Shown here: one piece after another, positions 17,769 to 30,558 of the stretch
Layout of the letters: every line of letters starts with the position of its first letter
Numbering within the stretch: position 1 is the first letter of the stretch
DNA from: Accumulibacter sp031732795
GTDB taxonomy: Bacteria > Pseudomonadota > Gammaproteobacteria > Burkholderiales > Rhodocyclaceae
Length of the DNA: 46,907 bases
Direction: 5' to 3'
Assembly (NCBI GenBank): GCA_031732795.1
Contig: JAVMKC010000009.1
Coordinates: 1 to 46,907, forward strand
Made by a program: the position numbers and the translations under genes
The notes under the pieces: model-generated
Databases searched by the model: none
Seen by the model: only the letters and a program-made list of their open reading frames with translations
Told to the model about the DNA's origin: nothing

Positions 17769-18782
17769 ATGAAACGTAAGACACTGCTGATACTGCGGCA
17801 TGGAAAATCCGATTGGACCACCGGGCTCGAGGATTTCAGCCGGCCGTTGATCGCCCGGGGTCGCTTGGGTAGCCAGAAAATGGGGGCTTGGCTGAAACGT
17901 CAGAAATTGGTTCCCGATTATGTGCTCAGTTCGCCGGCGGCGCGCGCGCGCGGGACGACCGAAGCGGCGTGTTCGGCGATGAACCTGCCCCCGAAAAAAA
18001 TCTGCTGGGATCAGCGGATCTACGCGGCGCCGGTCGATGCTTTGCTGGCTGCCTTGGCCGATTGCCCGAAGAACACTCAATGCGCGATGCTGGTCGGCCA
18101 TAACCCCGGGCTGGAGGAACTGGTGCATCATCTCAGCCAGGGACCGATCGCCATCCCGGCAGACGGCAAGATGTTGCCGACCGCGACGGTGGCCGTACTC
18201 GAATTCGACGGCGAATGGGACAAACTGCGCTGCGGCGGCTCCTCGCTGATTTCACTGACCCGTCCCAGCGAGGTACCGAATGATTTGTTGGCCGATAACG
18301 ATGATTCGCCGGAAGGAGGGAACGACGAGGGAAAGTCGGTTGAGGGCAGCGGTCCGGTTCCGGGGCATTTCTACACCCAGTCCGGAGTGCTGCCCTATCG
18401 TCGGAAAAACGGTCAGTTGCAGATCATGCTGGTTGCCTCGCGCAGGGGAACCCGGTGGGTGATTCCCAAAGGCGTCCGCGAGCTGGAGCTGTCCTTGCGT
18501 GATTCCGCAGTGAAGGAAGCGCAGGAGGAGGCCGGTATTGGTGGTCTGGTCGACGAGCAGGCGATCGGTGTTTTCGACTACAAAAAGTGGCATGGAGTGT
18601 GCCAGGTCACCGTTTTCCCGATGGCGGTGACCAAAAGCGAGACCAGCAAGACCTGGGAGGAAAATCATCGCAGACGGCGCTGGTTCAGTGTCAAGAAGGC
18701 ACTGCGGCGGATCGACGAGCGCGGTTTACGGAAAATGGTCAAAAATCTTTCGCGTCGTTTCGACGAGAAGCGACACGGATAG
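17769..18782 (+). CDS. SixA-type histidine phosphatase fused to Nudix hydrolase
   Basis: 337 residues. The N-terminal domain (about 1-165) is a histidine phosphatase of the SixA branch: LRHGKSDW with the RHG nucleophile at 10-12, SSPAARARGTTEAAC, and the second catalytic His in LVGHNPGLEELV (about 111). An acidic/glycine-rich linker (about 175-195) leads to a Nudix domain (about 200-337). Its box GVRELELSLRDSAVKEAQEEAGI keeps the metal-binding EAQEEAG core, but the usual E at position 7 is L and the usual R is K, a pattern seen in diphosphoinositol-polyphosphate-type members. Possible substrates are protein phosphohistidine, polyphosphorylated inositols or nucleotides. The order is the reverse of mycobacterial MutT1. 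A strong terminator follows. Confidence 0.9.
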   Translation: MKRKTLLILRHGKSDWTTGLEDFSRPLIARGRLGSQKMGAWLKRQKLVPDYVLSSPAARARGTTEAACSAMNLPPKKICWDQRIYAAPVDALLAALADCPKNTQCAMLVGHNPGLEELVHHLSQGPIAIPADGKMLPTATVAVLEFDGEWDKLRCGGSSLISLTRPSEVPNDLLADNDDSPEGGNDEGKSVEGSGPVPGHFYTQSGVLPYRRKNGQLQIMLVASRRGTRWVIPKGVRELELSLRDSAVKEAQEEAGIGGLVDEQAIGVFDYKKWHGVCQVTVFPMAVTKSETSKTWEENHRRRRWFSVKKALRRIDERGLRKMVKNLSRRFDEKRHG

Positions 18783-18817
18783 GCGCGGAAAACCGCTCAG
18801 AACGCGACTCTGAAAAC

Positions 18818-18854
18818 AAAACCCGTCCTCCGCTGATTCGGAGGACGGGTTTTT
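18818..18854. terminator. strong bidirectional rho-independent terminator
   Basis: AAAACCCGTCCTCCG (18818-18832) pairs perfectly with CGGAGGACGGGTTTT (18839-18853) around a 6-nt loop, with T-runs on both strands. It lies between the convergent phosphatase/Nudix gene and serA. Confidence 0.95.
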
Positions 18855-18885
18855 CATTTGTCGAGTCGGCTGGCGATCGCGGGCG

Positions 18886-20058
18886 TCAGATCACTCGTAC
18901 GCGAATGACGTGTTCGACTGCTTCAATCGCCTGAATGACCGCCGCGTCGGGGACACTTTCAACGTCGATCAGGTTGAAGGCCAATTCGCCGCGGCTCTTG
19001 TTCATCATGTCGGCGACATTGACCTTGTGTGTGGCCAGCACCGACAGCACGTTGCCGAGCACGCCCGAAACGTTGGCATTGGAAAAAGTGATCCGGGAGG
19101 TTCCCGGGCTGCGGTCCATGCTGATCGCCGGGAAATTCACCGAATTGACGATGTTGCCATTCTGCAGATAATTGACCAGTTGGTTGGCGGCCATTACGGC
19201 GCAGTTTTCTTCGGACTCTTCGGTGCTGGCGCCGATGTGCGGCATGGCGATGATTTTCGGGTGACCCAACAGAGTCGGTTCAGGAAAATCGCAGACGTAT
19301 TTGCCGAGTTTGCCCTCCGCCAGGCTGGCGATCACCGCCGATGAATCGACGATGGCATCGCGGGCGAAATTGAGCAATACGGCTCCCGGTTTGATCGCCG
19401 CGAGAGTCGTGGCGTTGATCATGTGGCGGGTATTGTCGTTCGCGGGTACGTGCAACGACACGTAATCGGAACGGGCCAGCAGTGCCTGCAGGTTTTCCAT
19501 CCGCCCGACTTCGTTTGACAGACGCCACGCCGCGTCGATCGATAGCGCCGGGTCGAAACCGATCACCTGCAGACCCATCGCCAAGGCCATGTCAGCCACC
19601 ATCGAGCCGATGGCGCCCAACCCGATGATGCCGAGAGTTTTGCCGCGGATTTCGGTGCCCGCGAAACGGGATTTTTCTTTTTCGAGGATCGGCGACATTT
19701 CCGCCGGGTCGTTGATGTCGGACAGTGACTGGACGAAGCTCATGCCATCGACGATCCCGCGCGCGCTGAGCAACATGCCGGCCATGACCAGTTCCTTGAC
19801 GGCGTTGGCGTTGGCTCCGGGGGTGTTGAAGACGACGATGCCCTGTTTGCCGTATTCGGCGACGGGAACATTGTTGACCCCGGCACCGGCGCGGGCGACG
19901 GCGAGCAACGACGCTGGCACTTCGATGCCTTGCAATTTTTGGCTACGAATCAGGAAAGCGTCCGGGTGGGCGATATCGCTGCCCACTTCGAAGGATTGAC
20001 GTGGGAAGCGGTCGAGACCCTTGATCGAAATCTTGTTGTAAGTTCTAACCTTGTACAT
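18886..20058 (-). CDS. serA: D-3-phosphoglycerate dehydrogenase
   Basis: 390 residues from ATG 20058; the open frame continues upstream but only in shadow of serC. It catalyses the first step of serine synthesis, oxidising 3-phosphoglycerate with NAD. The NAD fold is LGIIGLGAIGSMVADMAL. The catalytic Arg is in LNFARDAIV, followed by the Glu region and the His in AMPHIGASTEESEENCA. A C-terminal ACT domain (about 320-390) starts ITFSNANVSGVLGNVLSVLA and suggests serine control. The length matches the short form that lacks the extra intervening domain. It lies 74 nt after serC on the same strand. Confidence 0.95.
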   Translation of the reverse strand: MYKVRTYNKISIKGLDRFPRQSFEVGSDIAHPDAFLIRSQKLQGIEVPASLLAVARAGAGVNNVPVAEYGKQGIVVFNTPGANANAVKELVMAGMLLSARGIVDGMSFVQSLSDINDPAEMSPILEKEKSRFAGTEIRGKTLGIIGLGAIGSMVADMALAMGLQVIGFDPALSIDAAWRLSNEVGRMENLQALLARSDYVSLHVPANDNTRHMINATTLAAIKPGAVLLNFARDAIVDSSAVIASLAEGKLGKYVCDFPEPTLLGHPKIIAMPHIGASTEESEENCAVMAANQLVNYLQNGNIVNSVNFPAISMDRSPGTSRITFSNANVSGVLGNVLSVLATHKVNVADMMNKSRGELAFNLIDVESVPDAAVIQAIEAVEHVIRVRVI

Positions 20059-20132
20059 GATGAGAAGAATGCCCGAATGAAGAAAATGAAAAGCGAAGGG
20101 TTGCCGACAAGTGGCTCGTCGGCAACGGGCGA

Positions 20133-21248
20133 TCAGGCCGCTGCTTGTTGATACGCCCAGGTCAGCCAGGGCATCAGCGCTTGCAAGTCGGCGGTTTCGA
20201 TCGTCGCTCCGCACCAGATGCGCAGACCGGCCGGGGCATCTTTGTATGAACCGATATCGAAAGCGACGCCGGCACCTTCGAGCAATTTGGCCATTTTCTT
20301 CACTTGCTCGCCATCGAGCTTGACGCTCAGGCAGACGCTGGTATTCGAACGACACGCTGGATCCTTGGCCAGGAAGGAAATCCAGTCGTTGGCGGCAACG
20401 AAATCGGCGACCACCGCCAGGTTGGCGTTGCTGCGGGCAATCGCCGCCCCGACACCGCCGATGCGCTCGACCCATTGCAAGGCGTCGAGATAGTCGGCGA
20501 CGCAAAGCATCGACGGGGTATTGATCGTTTCACCGCGGAAGATGCCTTCGCTGAGCTTGCCACCGGAGGTGAGCCGGAACACTTTCGGCAACGGCCAGGG
20601 CGGGGTATGGCTTTCCAGACGTTCGACCGCGCGTGGCCCGAGAATCAGCATGCCGTGCGCACCCTCGCCACCGAGCACTTTCTGCCAGGAAAAGGTGATC
20701 ACATCGAGTTTGTCCCACGGTAAATCCATCGCGAAAACCGCCGAGGTCGCGTCGCAAATGGTCAATCCCGCCCGATCGGCCGGGATCCAGTCGCCGTTCG
20801 GGACTTTGACACCGGAGGTGGTGCCGTTCCAGGTGAACACCACGTCGTTGTTGAAATCCACTTGCGAAAAATCGACGATATCGCCGTAATCGGCTTTCAG
20901 TACCCGAGCACCGGGTATTTTCAGTTGCTTGACCACGTCGGTGGCCCAACCGGAACCGAACGATTCCCAAGCCAGAACGTCGACACCGCGTGCGCCCAGC
21001 AGCGACCACAGGGCCATTTCCACCGCACCGGTGTCCGAACCGGGAACGACACCAACCCGGTAACCCTCTGGAAGACCGAGCAGGCGAGCGGTTTCCGTAC
21101 AGGCCAGACCCAGGGCTTTTTTGCCGAGAGCCGAACGATGCGAGCGGCCGAGGGTGTTCAACTGTAGTGCGCTGACGTCATAACCGGGGCGTTTGCTGCA
21201 AGGGCCCGATGAAAAATTGGGATTCTTGGGTTTTACGGTCGGTTCCAT
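20133..21248 (-). CDS. serC: phosphoserine aminotransferase, alphaproteobacterial/Methanosarcina type
   Basis: 371 residues. It converts 3-phosphohydroxypyruvate and glutamate to phosphoserine with PLP. The opening KPKNPNFSSGPCSKRPGY and GRSHRSALGKKAL identify the subtype common in alphaproteobacteria and Methanosarcina, not the E. coli form. The PLP lysine is in VITFSWQKVLGGEGAHGM, and SDTGAVEMALWSLLGARGVD binds the cofactor phosphate region. It is the first gene of a probable serC-serA transcript. Confidence 0.95.
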   Translation of the reverse strand: MEPTVKPKNPNFSSGPCSKRPGYDVSALQLNTLGRSHRSALGKKALGLACTETARLLGLPEGYRVGVVPGSDTGAVEMALWSLLGARGVDVLAWESFGSGWATDVVKQLKIPGARVLKADYGDIVDFSQVDFNNDVVFTWNGTTSGVKVPNGDWIPADRAGLTICDATSAVFAMDLPWDKLDVITFSWQKVLGGEGAHGMLILGPRAVERLESHTPPWPLPKVFRLTSGGKLSEGIFRGETINTPSMLCVADYLDALQWVERIGGVGAAIARSNANLAVVADFVAANDWISFLAKDPACRSNTSVCLSVKLDGEQVKKMAKLLEGAGVAFDIGSYKDAPAGLRIWCGATIETADLQALMPWLTWAYQQAAA

Positions 21249-21859
21249 GATGGCCTCTATCTACGAGAAACGAACGGGGGAGAGTCCCCTTCAAAAGGAT
21301 TGCTGATGCGCTTGAAACAAGCCGACCATTTTAGCAGAGCCGGATCGACCTGACTTGTCGACGGTGAAGAGGTGGAAATCGGCTGATGGATGAGCGGCTT
21401 TGCCAAATCAGGCGTCATCGACGGACAAGTGGCCGCGATGGATGTTTATACAGAGTGTTATATTCTGAAAGCTGGATATTCAGCACCTTGCTTCGACGGA
21501 ATGATCGCGGACGGGCAAGTTCACATCGCTTTACCGACGGAATGGAATGTTTTGATGGCTTCGACAATCAACGTTTTCAGGACAGATCACGGTGCTTCTC
21601 TTGCACGGCGTGATACGGCGCGATGACAGACCTTGCCGGAAGTCTGAATCGGTGAGCGAGGTGACCCAGCCAAGATCCTGGCGGCAAAAGCGGGATGGCG
21701 CGTCGGCGACGGAGGGTGAGATGACCGAGGCGGTTGTTGCATCAGACCGGCCATGTCCGCTCAACCTATTGAGCGATAGTTTCGCCTTCGAGCAGAGCGA
21801 TAACCTTCTGACACCATTCCCATCATACGCTGGGCACGTCAAATACGAGCCCGGCAAGG
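21249..21859. other. intergenic region upstream of serC and the sensor kinase
   Basis: About 610 nt between divergent genes. A 78-codon open frame at 21390-21626 exists but has no ribosome site or recognisable features, so it is not called. I see no clear promoter pair or hairpin. Confidence 0.35.
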
Positions 21860-23509
21860 TTGGAAACGGCGTTTGAACGAATGAAGTGGCCGACGCATTC
21901 TTCTGGTCCTGAGCTGCTGTGGCTTACCCAGCCCTGGCGGACCGCTCTGATCGCTTTTCTGGTCACTTTGCTGGCTGCCGGCGGATTGATCTGGCGACAA
22001 GAGGATTACCGCTTACGCGAAGCGCGCAATCTGGCCGATAACGTGGCCATCGAATACGCCTACACCCTGCAGAACACCTTGGAACGTCAGATGACGGTGA
22101 CTTATGCCTTGGCGTCGATATTGCATAACAATAAAGGGGTTGTTCCAGATTTCGCCGATACGGCGAACACACTGCTGCGTTATTACCCGGGAGTGAGCAC
22201 CTTGCAACTGGCGCCGGCCGGAATCATTACCCAGGTGGCGCCGATGCGCGGTAACGATGGAGCGATCGGTTACGACCTGTTGCGAGACGCTGCCCGTAAC
22301 CGGGATGCCTTTTTGGCTCGCAAAACCCGCCAGTTGATCGTCAGCGGGCCGATCAATCTGGCGCAAGGCGGGTCGGTGATCGTCGGCAAATTGCCAGTGT
22401 TTCTTGATGATGGGCTGGGGGCGAATACCTTCTGGGGATTCGTGGTGGCGCTCATCGCTTTTCCCAAAAGTATCGGTCCGGCTCAACTGGCGGAATTGCG
22501 GGAACGCGGTTATGACTATGAATTGTCGCGGCGGGATATTGCCGCGGCGGAACAGGTCGTCATCGCTGCCTCCTCGCCGCAGCCGCTGTTGCAGCCTGTC
22601 GAACGGAGTCTGCGTCTTGCCAATGTGACCTGGATACTCAAGCTGGCGCCCGTGCAAGGTTGGAATGAAGGCTCGACGGTCTATCGGAAAATGCTGTTCG
22701 GCGTGTTATGCAGTCTGTTCGTCGCTTGGTTGGCCGCTTTCCAGGTCAAACTGGTCAGCAGGATCAAAGATCATGAACGGGCGCTTGAATTGAAGGATGA
22801 AAGGCGGGCGAACGATTTGCAGCATTTCGCCGAACTCAGTTCTCGCCATCTGCAGGAACCGGCCCGGCGTTTGACCAGCTACGCCGAGCGCTTGCAAAGG
22901 CAATTGGCGGGTCGCCTGCGTGACGGCGAAGTCCAATTGTCGTTGAATCTGATTACTCAGCAATCAACGCGCTTGCAGCATCTGCTGCGCGATGTCGAAT
23001 CGTATCTGGTCGCCGATCAGCCCGTCGGCGATATCGGCGCCTGCCAAACCGGCGAGATCGTCAAAACGATCGTCGGTAAACTCGACCGCTCGCTGCGTGA
23101 ACTGGGGATCAGGATTCGCGTCGGTGTCTTGCCGCCAGCGATGATCGACGCTCCCCGGCTGGCGGAAGTGTTCACGGTGGCGATCGACAACGCCGTGGTC
23201 CATGGCCGAGGAGGCATGCCTTTACAGATCGTCGTCGATGGTGAGCGACAGGGACGCTTTGTGATTTATCGGATCAGCGACAATGGTCTGGGAGTTCCCG
23301 AAGCTTATCGTGAACGGGTGTTTCGAATTTTCGAGCGCTTGTCGACCGAAGGCGAAGGGACGGGGGTCGGCTTGGCCATTCTGCGTAGAATCTGTGAGAG
23401 CGTCGGCGGAGGTGCCTGGCTGGAAGAAACACCCGGCGGCGGATGCCGTCTGATGATCAAATTGCCAGCCGTGGGTGTGCCTGCAGTTCCCCCGTCGACC
23501 AAGAATTGA
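21860..23509 (+). CDS. CHASE-type sensor histidine kinase with atypical H-box
   Basis: 549 residues if translated from TTG 21860; ATG 21881 would remove seven residues and neither has a strong ribosome site. A membrane helix at about 28-47 and another near 280-300 (LFGVLCSLFVAWLAAFQVKL) bracket a periplasmic CHASE-like sensor domain (YPGVSTLQLAPAGIITQVAP). The cytoplasmic part has a phytochrome-like HisKA helix and a full HATPase_c domain: N-box FTVAIDNAVVHG, G1 DNGLGVP, and G2 GEGTGVGLAILRRI. In the H-box the usual HDLQEP reads RHLQEP, so the position of the phosphoacceptor His is Arg and a His sits one residue later. No response regulator gene is adjacent. Confidence 0.88.
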   Translation: METAFERMKWPTHSSGPELLWLTQPWRTALIAFLVTLLAAGGLIWRQEDYRLREARNLADNVAIEYAYTLQNTLERQMTVTYALASILHNNKGVVPDFADTANTLLRYYPGVSTLQLAPAGIITQVAPMRGNDGAIGYDLLRDAARNRDAFLARKTRQLIVSGPINLAQGGSVIVGKLPVFLDDGLGANTFWGFVVALIAFPKSIGPAQLAELRERGYDYELSRRDIAAAEQVVIAASSPQPLLQPVERSLRLANVTWILKLAPVQGWNEGSTVYRKMLFGVLCSLFVAWLAAFQVKLVSRIKDHERALELKDERRANDLQHFAELSSRHLQEPARRLTSYAERLQRQLAGRLRDGEVQLSLNLITQQSTRLQHLLRDVESYLVADQPVGDIGACQTGEIVKTIVGKLDRSLRELGIRIRVGVLPPAMIDAPRLAEVFTVAIDNAVVHGRGGMPLQIVVDGERQGRFVIYRISDNGLGVPEAYRERVFRIFERLSTEGEGTGVGLAILRRICESVGGGAWLEETPGGGCRLMIKLPAVGVPAVPPSTKN

Positions 23510-23897
23510 TCTCCGCGAACCGGTGCCAGGACAAGAAGTAACCGTGCCTTGTAAACGCGCAACACGCCTGCTTTGTGTAATGTGCGGATCGCGGGCAGGC
23601 CATCGACGCTCGCGTTTTTCGGAGGATCTCGTTGTGCCCCGTCGGTTTGCTTCGCCAGCCCGAGCGGCGACGTCTGCGTTCGTTGCCGACTCGAGAATGG
23701 CGGTATTACGACATGCTTGTTTTCGGTCACGTTTTGGTCGAGACTTGCTTGCGGTCATCGCTTTGGACTGCCAGCCAGTCATCGATTCATCAATTCGTAT
23801 GGCCCAGGGGGCACCCGCGGCGGGATTGGGTCCTTCGAATCCACTACGCCTCGTCAGTCATTAGCCAAATAATTCAATCAATCTTTCCAGAGTGGTG
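23510..23897. other. intergenic region, nothing recognised
   Basis: About 390 nt separate the sensor kinase and the protease gene. Several overlapping short open frames are present but mutually exclusive and without ribosome sites. No hairpin or promoter stands out. Confidence 0.35.
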
Positions 23898-25031
23898 ATG
23901 ATGCCAGTTCGTGATCAGTTTTTCTCCCGCTTGCTGTGGCTGACCCTGGCTGGCGCGTTGTTGATCGTCTTGTGGCGTGCTGTGCCCCTGGTGGTTGATG
24001 GGTCGATGCCGCGGGAAAATGCCACGCCTCGGGCAGTAACGGCCCGCGGTGACATCGCCGCTGACGAGAAGGCGACGATCGCCCTTTTCGAGAACAACCG
24101 TGATTCCGTGGTTTTCATCACTACCAAGGCACAAGTGCGCGATTTCTGGAGCCGCAACGTATTCACCGTACCGCGTGGCACGGGCTCGGGTTTCATCTGG
24201 GATGATGCCGGCCATGTGGTGACCAATTTTCACGTCATCCAAGGCGCCAGTCAGGCCTCGGTCAAGCTGGCCGACGGCCGCGACTACCGGGCCGCGCTGG
24301 TTGGCGCCTCGCCGGCGCACGATATCGCCGTGCTGCGGATCGGCGTCGGTTTCAAACGGCCGCCGCCGGTTCCGATTGGCACCAGCGCTGATCTCAAGGT
24401 CGGTCAAAAAGTGTTTGCGATCGGTAATCCCTTTGGTCTCGACTGGACCTTGACTACCGGCATCATTTCGGCGCTCGACCGCTCATTGGGCGGTGAAAAC
24501 GGTCAGAGCATCGAACACTTGATCCAGACCGACGCGGCGATCAACCCCGGCAATTCCGGCGGGCCGCTGCTCGATTCGGCTGGCCGGTTGATCGGCATCA
24601 ACACCGCGATTTACAGTCCGAGCGGGGCCAGCGCCGGAATCGGTTTTGCGGTGCCGGTCGATACCGTCAATCGCGTCGTTCCGCAATTGATTGCCGGTGG
24701 CCGCTATATCCGCCCGGCGTTGGGCATCGCCATCGATGAAAATCTCAACAACCGTTTGAAACGTTTGCTCGAAGTCGACGGCGTCGTCGTCCTGCGGGTC
24801 GCCCCCGGGTCGGCTGCCGAAGCCGCCGGTTTGCGCGGTGCGACGTTATCGCCCGCCGGAGCGCTGACCGCTGGCGACGTGATCACCGGCGTCGACGGCA
24901 AGCCAGTCGATACCGTTGGCAAATTGCTGGCACGGCTGGACGACTATCGCGTCGGTGACACGGTGAACCTCGAGGTGCGGCGTGACGGACAGAAAGTGTC
25001 GATACCAGTGAGTCTGCAACCCGGCGAGTGA
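23898..25031 (+). CDS. DegS/HhoB-like trypsin-type serine protease with one PDZ domain
   Basis: 377 residues from ATG 23898 (GTG 23892 and ATG 23901 are alternatives). An N-terminal hydrophobic anchor (about 10-32) holds the protein in the inner membrane facing the periplasm. The trypsin-like domain shows the triad His in VVTNFHVIQG (about 112), Asp in PAHDIAVLRIG (about 142) and Ser in NPGNSGGPLL (about 219). A single PDZ domain follows (about 270-377: GVVVLRVAPGSAAEAAGLRG). One PDZ and a membrane anchor match DegS, which starts the envelope stress cascade, but sigmaE/RseA genes are not nearby. General envelope protein quality control is also possible. Confidence 0.9.
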   Translation: MMPVRDQFFSRLLWLTLAGALLIVLWRAVPLVVDGSMPRENATPRAVTARGDIAADEKATIALFENNRDSVVFITTKAQVRDFWSRNVFTVPRGTGSGFIWDDAGHVVTNFHVIQGASQASVKLADGRDYRAALVGASPAHDIAVLRIGVGFKRPPPVPIGTSADLKVGQKVFAIGNPFGLDWTLTTGIISALDRSLGGENGQSIEHLIQTDAAINPGNSGGPLLDSAGRLIGINTAIYSPSGASAGIGFAVPVDTVNRVVPQLIAGGRYIRPALGIAIDENLNNRLKRLLEVDGVVVLRVAPGSAAEAAGLRGATLSPAGALTAGDVITGVDGKPVDTVGKLLARLDDYRVGDTVNLEVRRDGQKVSIPVSLQPGE

Positions 25032-25227
25032 GTCCCTGCCTGGGCGCGAAAATGTGGCGCACTGGTTAACCGGAAAACATTCACAAAACACAAAAATGGG
25101 ATCCTGATTTCTGGATCGAGTAATTCGGGTTTGCGGTTTGCGAGGGCAGGGCAGGGGAATCAGATCTGTCGCCATTCATAGTGAATTGATTTTTTAAAAA
25201 TAAACATCTGAGCCAAGGGGCGTGGTC

Positions 25228-26241
25228 ATGAAAGTCTTTCAAATTCAAGGGGAATGGGGAATCGACCATCTGCAGCTCGCCGAACGCCCGATGCCGCGCC
25301 CTCGACCGGGGCAGGTGTTGTTACGGATGCGGGCCTCATCACTCAATTATCGTGATCTGGTCGTTCCAGAACGCGGTTACGGCAATCTGACGGGCACGTT
25401 GCCACTGATTCCGATTTCCGATGGCGTGGGCGAAGTGGTCGAAGTCGGCGATGACGTCAGCCGGGTCAACGTGGGCGACCGGGTTTGCCCGATTTTCTTT
25501 CAGGACTGGATTGCCGGTGCGCCGGACGCCACTCGTTTGAGCTGTTCTCTGGGCGGTCCGCTCGATGGCACGATGTGCGAATTCATGTGTCTACCGGAGC
25601 AGGGGGTGGTGAAGGTGCCGGACCATCTTTCCGACCTCGAAGCGGCGACCTTGCCTTGCGCCGCGCTCACCGCCTGGAGCGCGATAGTAACGGAAGGCGC
25701 GGTGCGCCCCGGTGATCAGGTGCTGATTCAGGGATCCGGCGGGGTGGCGCTGTTCGCCTTGGCTTTTGCCAAGCAGGTTGGCGCGCGAGTGACGGTAATT
25801 TCCTCAAGCGACGATAAAATCGAGCGCCTCAAAGCCTTGGGTGCCGATGTGACGATCAACTATCGAACGACCCCCGAATGGTACAAGCCGGCACGCGAAA
25901 CGACCGGCGGTCGCGGCTTCGACCAGATCATCGAACTCGGCGGGGAACGAACCTTGCCGCAATCGCTGCGTTGCATTCGCCCTGGCGGGACGCTGTCGAT
26001 GATCGGCGTGCTGTCAGGTGCGCAACTTTCAACCTCTCTGGGGTTGATCATCACCCGGCAAGTGCGTTTGCAAGGGATCTCGGTCGGTAATCGCGACGGC
26101 TTCGAAGCCATGCTCCGGGCGATGGAACAAGTCCGCATGCCGGTGGTGGTCGATCGAGTCTTCGCTTTCGAGGATTTGAAAGACGCGCTCGATTATCTGA
26201 GAAGTGGTTCGCAGTTTGGAAAAATCTGCATCAGCCATTGA
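25228..26241 (+). CDS. zinc-independent MDR-family oxidoreductase
   Basis: 337 residues from ATG 25228, with AAGGGGC upstream; GTG 25222 is an alternative. Domain order is typical of medium-chain dehydrogenases/reductases: a GroES-like N-terminal part (SSLNYRDLVVPERGYG, ISDGVGEVVEVGDDV) and a Rossmann NAD(P) part (VLIQGSGGVALFALAFAKQVGA). The catalytic zinc cysteine of alcohol dehydrogenases is replaced by the NYRD motif, as in quinone oxidoreductases. NADPH-dependent reduction of quinones or enones is likely; the substrate is not predictable. The gene stands alone. Confidence 0.9.
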   Translation: MKVFQIQGEWGIDHLQLAERPMPRPRPGQVLLRMRASSLNYRDLVVPERGYGNLTGTLPLIPISDGVGEVVEVGDDVSRVNVGDRVCPIFFQDWIAGAPDATRLSCSLGGPLDGTMCEFMCLPEQGVVKVPDHLSDLEAATLPCAALTAWSAIVTEGAVRPGDQVLIQGSGGVALFALAFAKQVGARVTVISSSDDKIERLKALGADVTINYRTTPEWYKPARETTGGRGFDQIIELGGERTLPQSLRCIRPGGTLSMIGVLSGAQLSTSLGLIITRQVRLQGISVGNRDGFEAMLRAMEQVRMPVVVDRVFAFEDLKDALDYLRSGSQFGKICISH

Positions 26242-26495
26242 GAGAAGCATTGATTGATCGAATGCTCGACGCGATGGCGGCTGATCACATGGCGAGCATC
26301 GGCTCAACGGAGTGACAATCGCGCCAGGTGCCGAAGAGGTAGGACAAGACTCGGCTGCCCAAACCGCCTGCCGGTTTGGGCCTCACCACCCAGCATGATT
26401 TTTCTGGTTCCCAAGGGCCACCTTGGGAACCAGACAGACGACAGACCCTGGGATCCAGAAAGTCGATAGGTGGCAAGCAGTTTGGGCATTTTTCA
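26242..26495. other. intergenic region with two hairpins
   Basis: No gene is supported. It contains a 10-bp stem GCCCAAACCG/CGGTTTGGGC (26357-26366 and 26372-26381) and, 22 nt later, the 13-bp REP-like palindrome described separately. The first could terminate transcription from the MDR gene, although no T-run follows directly. Confidence 0.45.
26404..26433. repeat. REP-like palindrome, copy 1
   Basis: CTGGTTCCCAAGG (26404-26416) pairs perfectly with CCTTGGGAACCAG (26421-26433) around the loop GCCA. A diverged relative with the same GGTTCCCAAG core occurs at 32606-32633. The GGTTCCCAAG...CTTGGGAACC pattern is reminiscent of dispersed extragenic palindromes in some proteobacteria and cyanobacteria; that comparison is from memory. 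Confidence 0.7.
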
Positions 26496-26524
26496 TTGAC
26501 ATTCAATGCTCTCGCGGGTAGATT
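26496..26524 (+). promoter_or_regulatory. sigma70 promoter of metH-murB
   Basis: A perfect TTGACA (26496-26501), a 17-bp spacer and TAGATT (26519-26524). The start would be near 26531, giving a leader of about 307 nt before the metH ATG. I find no box typical of cobalamin, SAM or SAH riboswitches in that leader. Confidence 0.65.
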
Positions 26525-26837
26525 CGCCCCTCTTTTCGGTCACTGGTCAAACGACTGGCCGATCTGGATAAGCTGTTGTTATCCCGCGCTTTGTCTGTCC
26601 AGGCCCCGTTGGGCTCTCATGAGTCTCCGTATCACGCCCTTTGGCCCATCTTTGTGCTGTCTGCTGTCTGTTCAATCACGATGTCGAACTCCGCCGTCTA
26701 CGCGGCCCAAGCCCACTGTCTCCGGCAGCAGAGACCAACCGTTCCCCGATCTCCTGAAGTCAAGCGTCCTGTCGATGGTGCGGGCCGCTCGCTTAATCAG
26801 CCGTTCGGCCCCAACTTAGAATTCGAGAAAGCGAACC

Positions 26838-30545
<3,708 letters not shown>

Positions 30546-30558
30546 ACATCGATCGGCT

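Noticed and set aside
21390..21626. 78-codon open frame between serC and the sensor kinase
   Set aside because: No ribosome site, no motif, and alternative frames equally open.
26525..26837. Known riboswitch upstream of metH
   Set aside because: I looked for cobalamin, SAM and SAH conserved boxes and found none by eye; reported only as a long leader.
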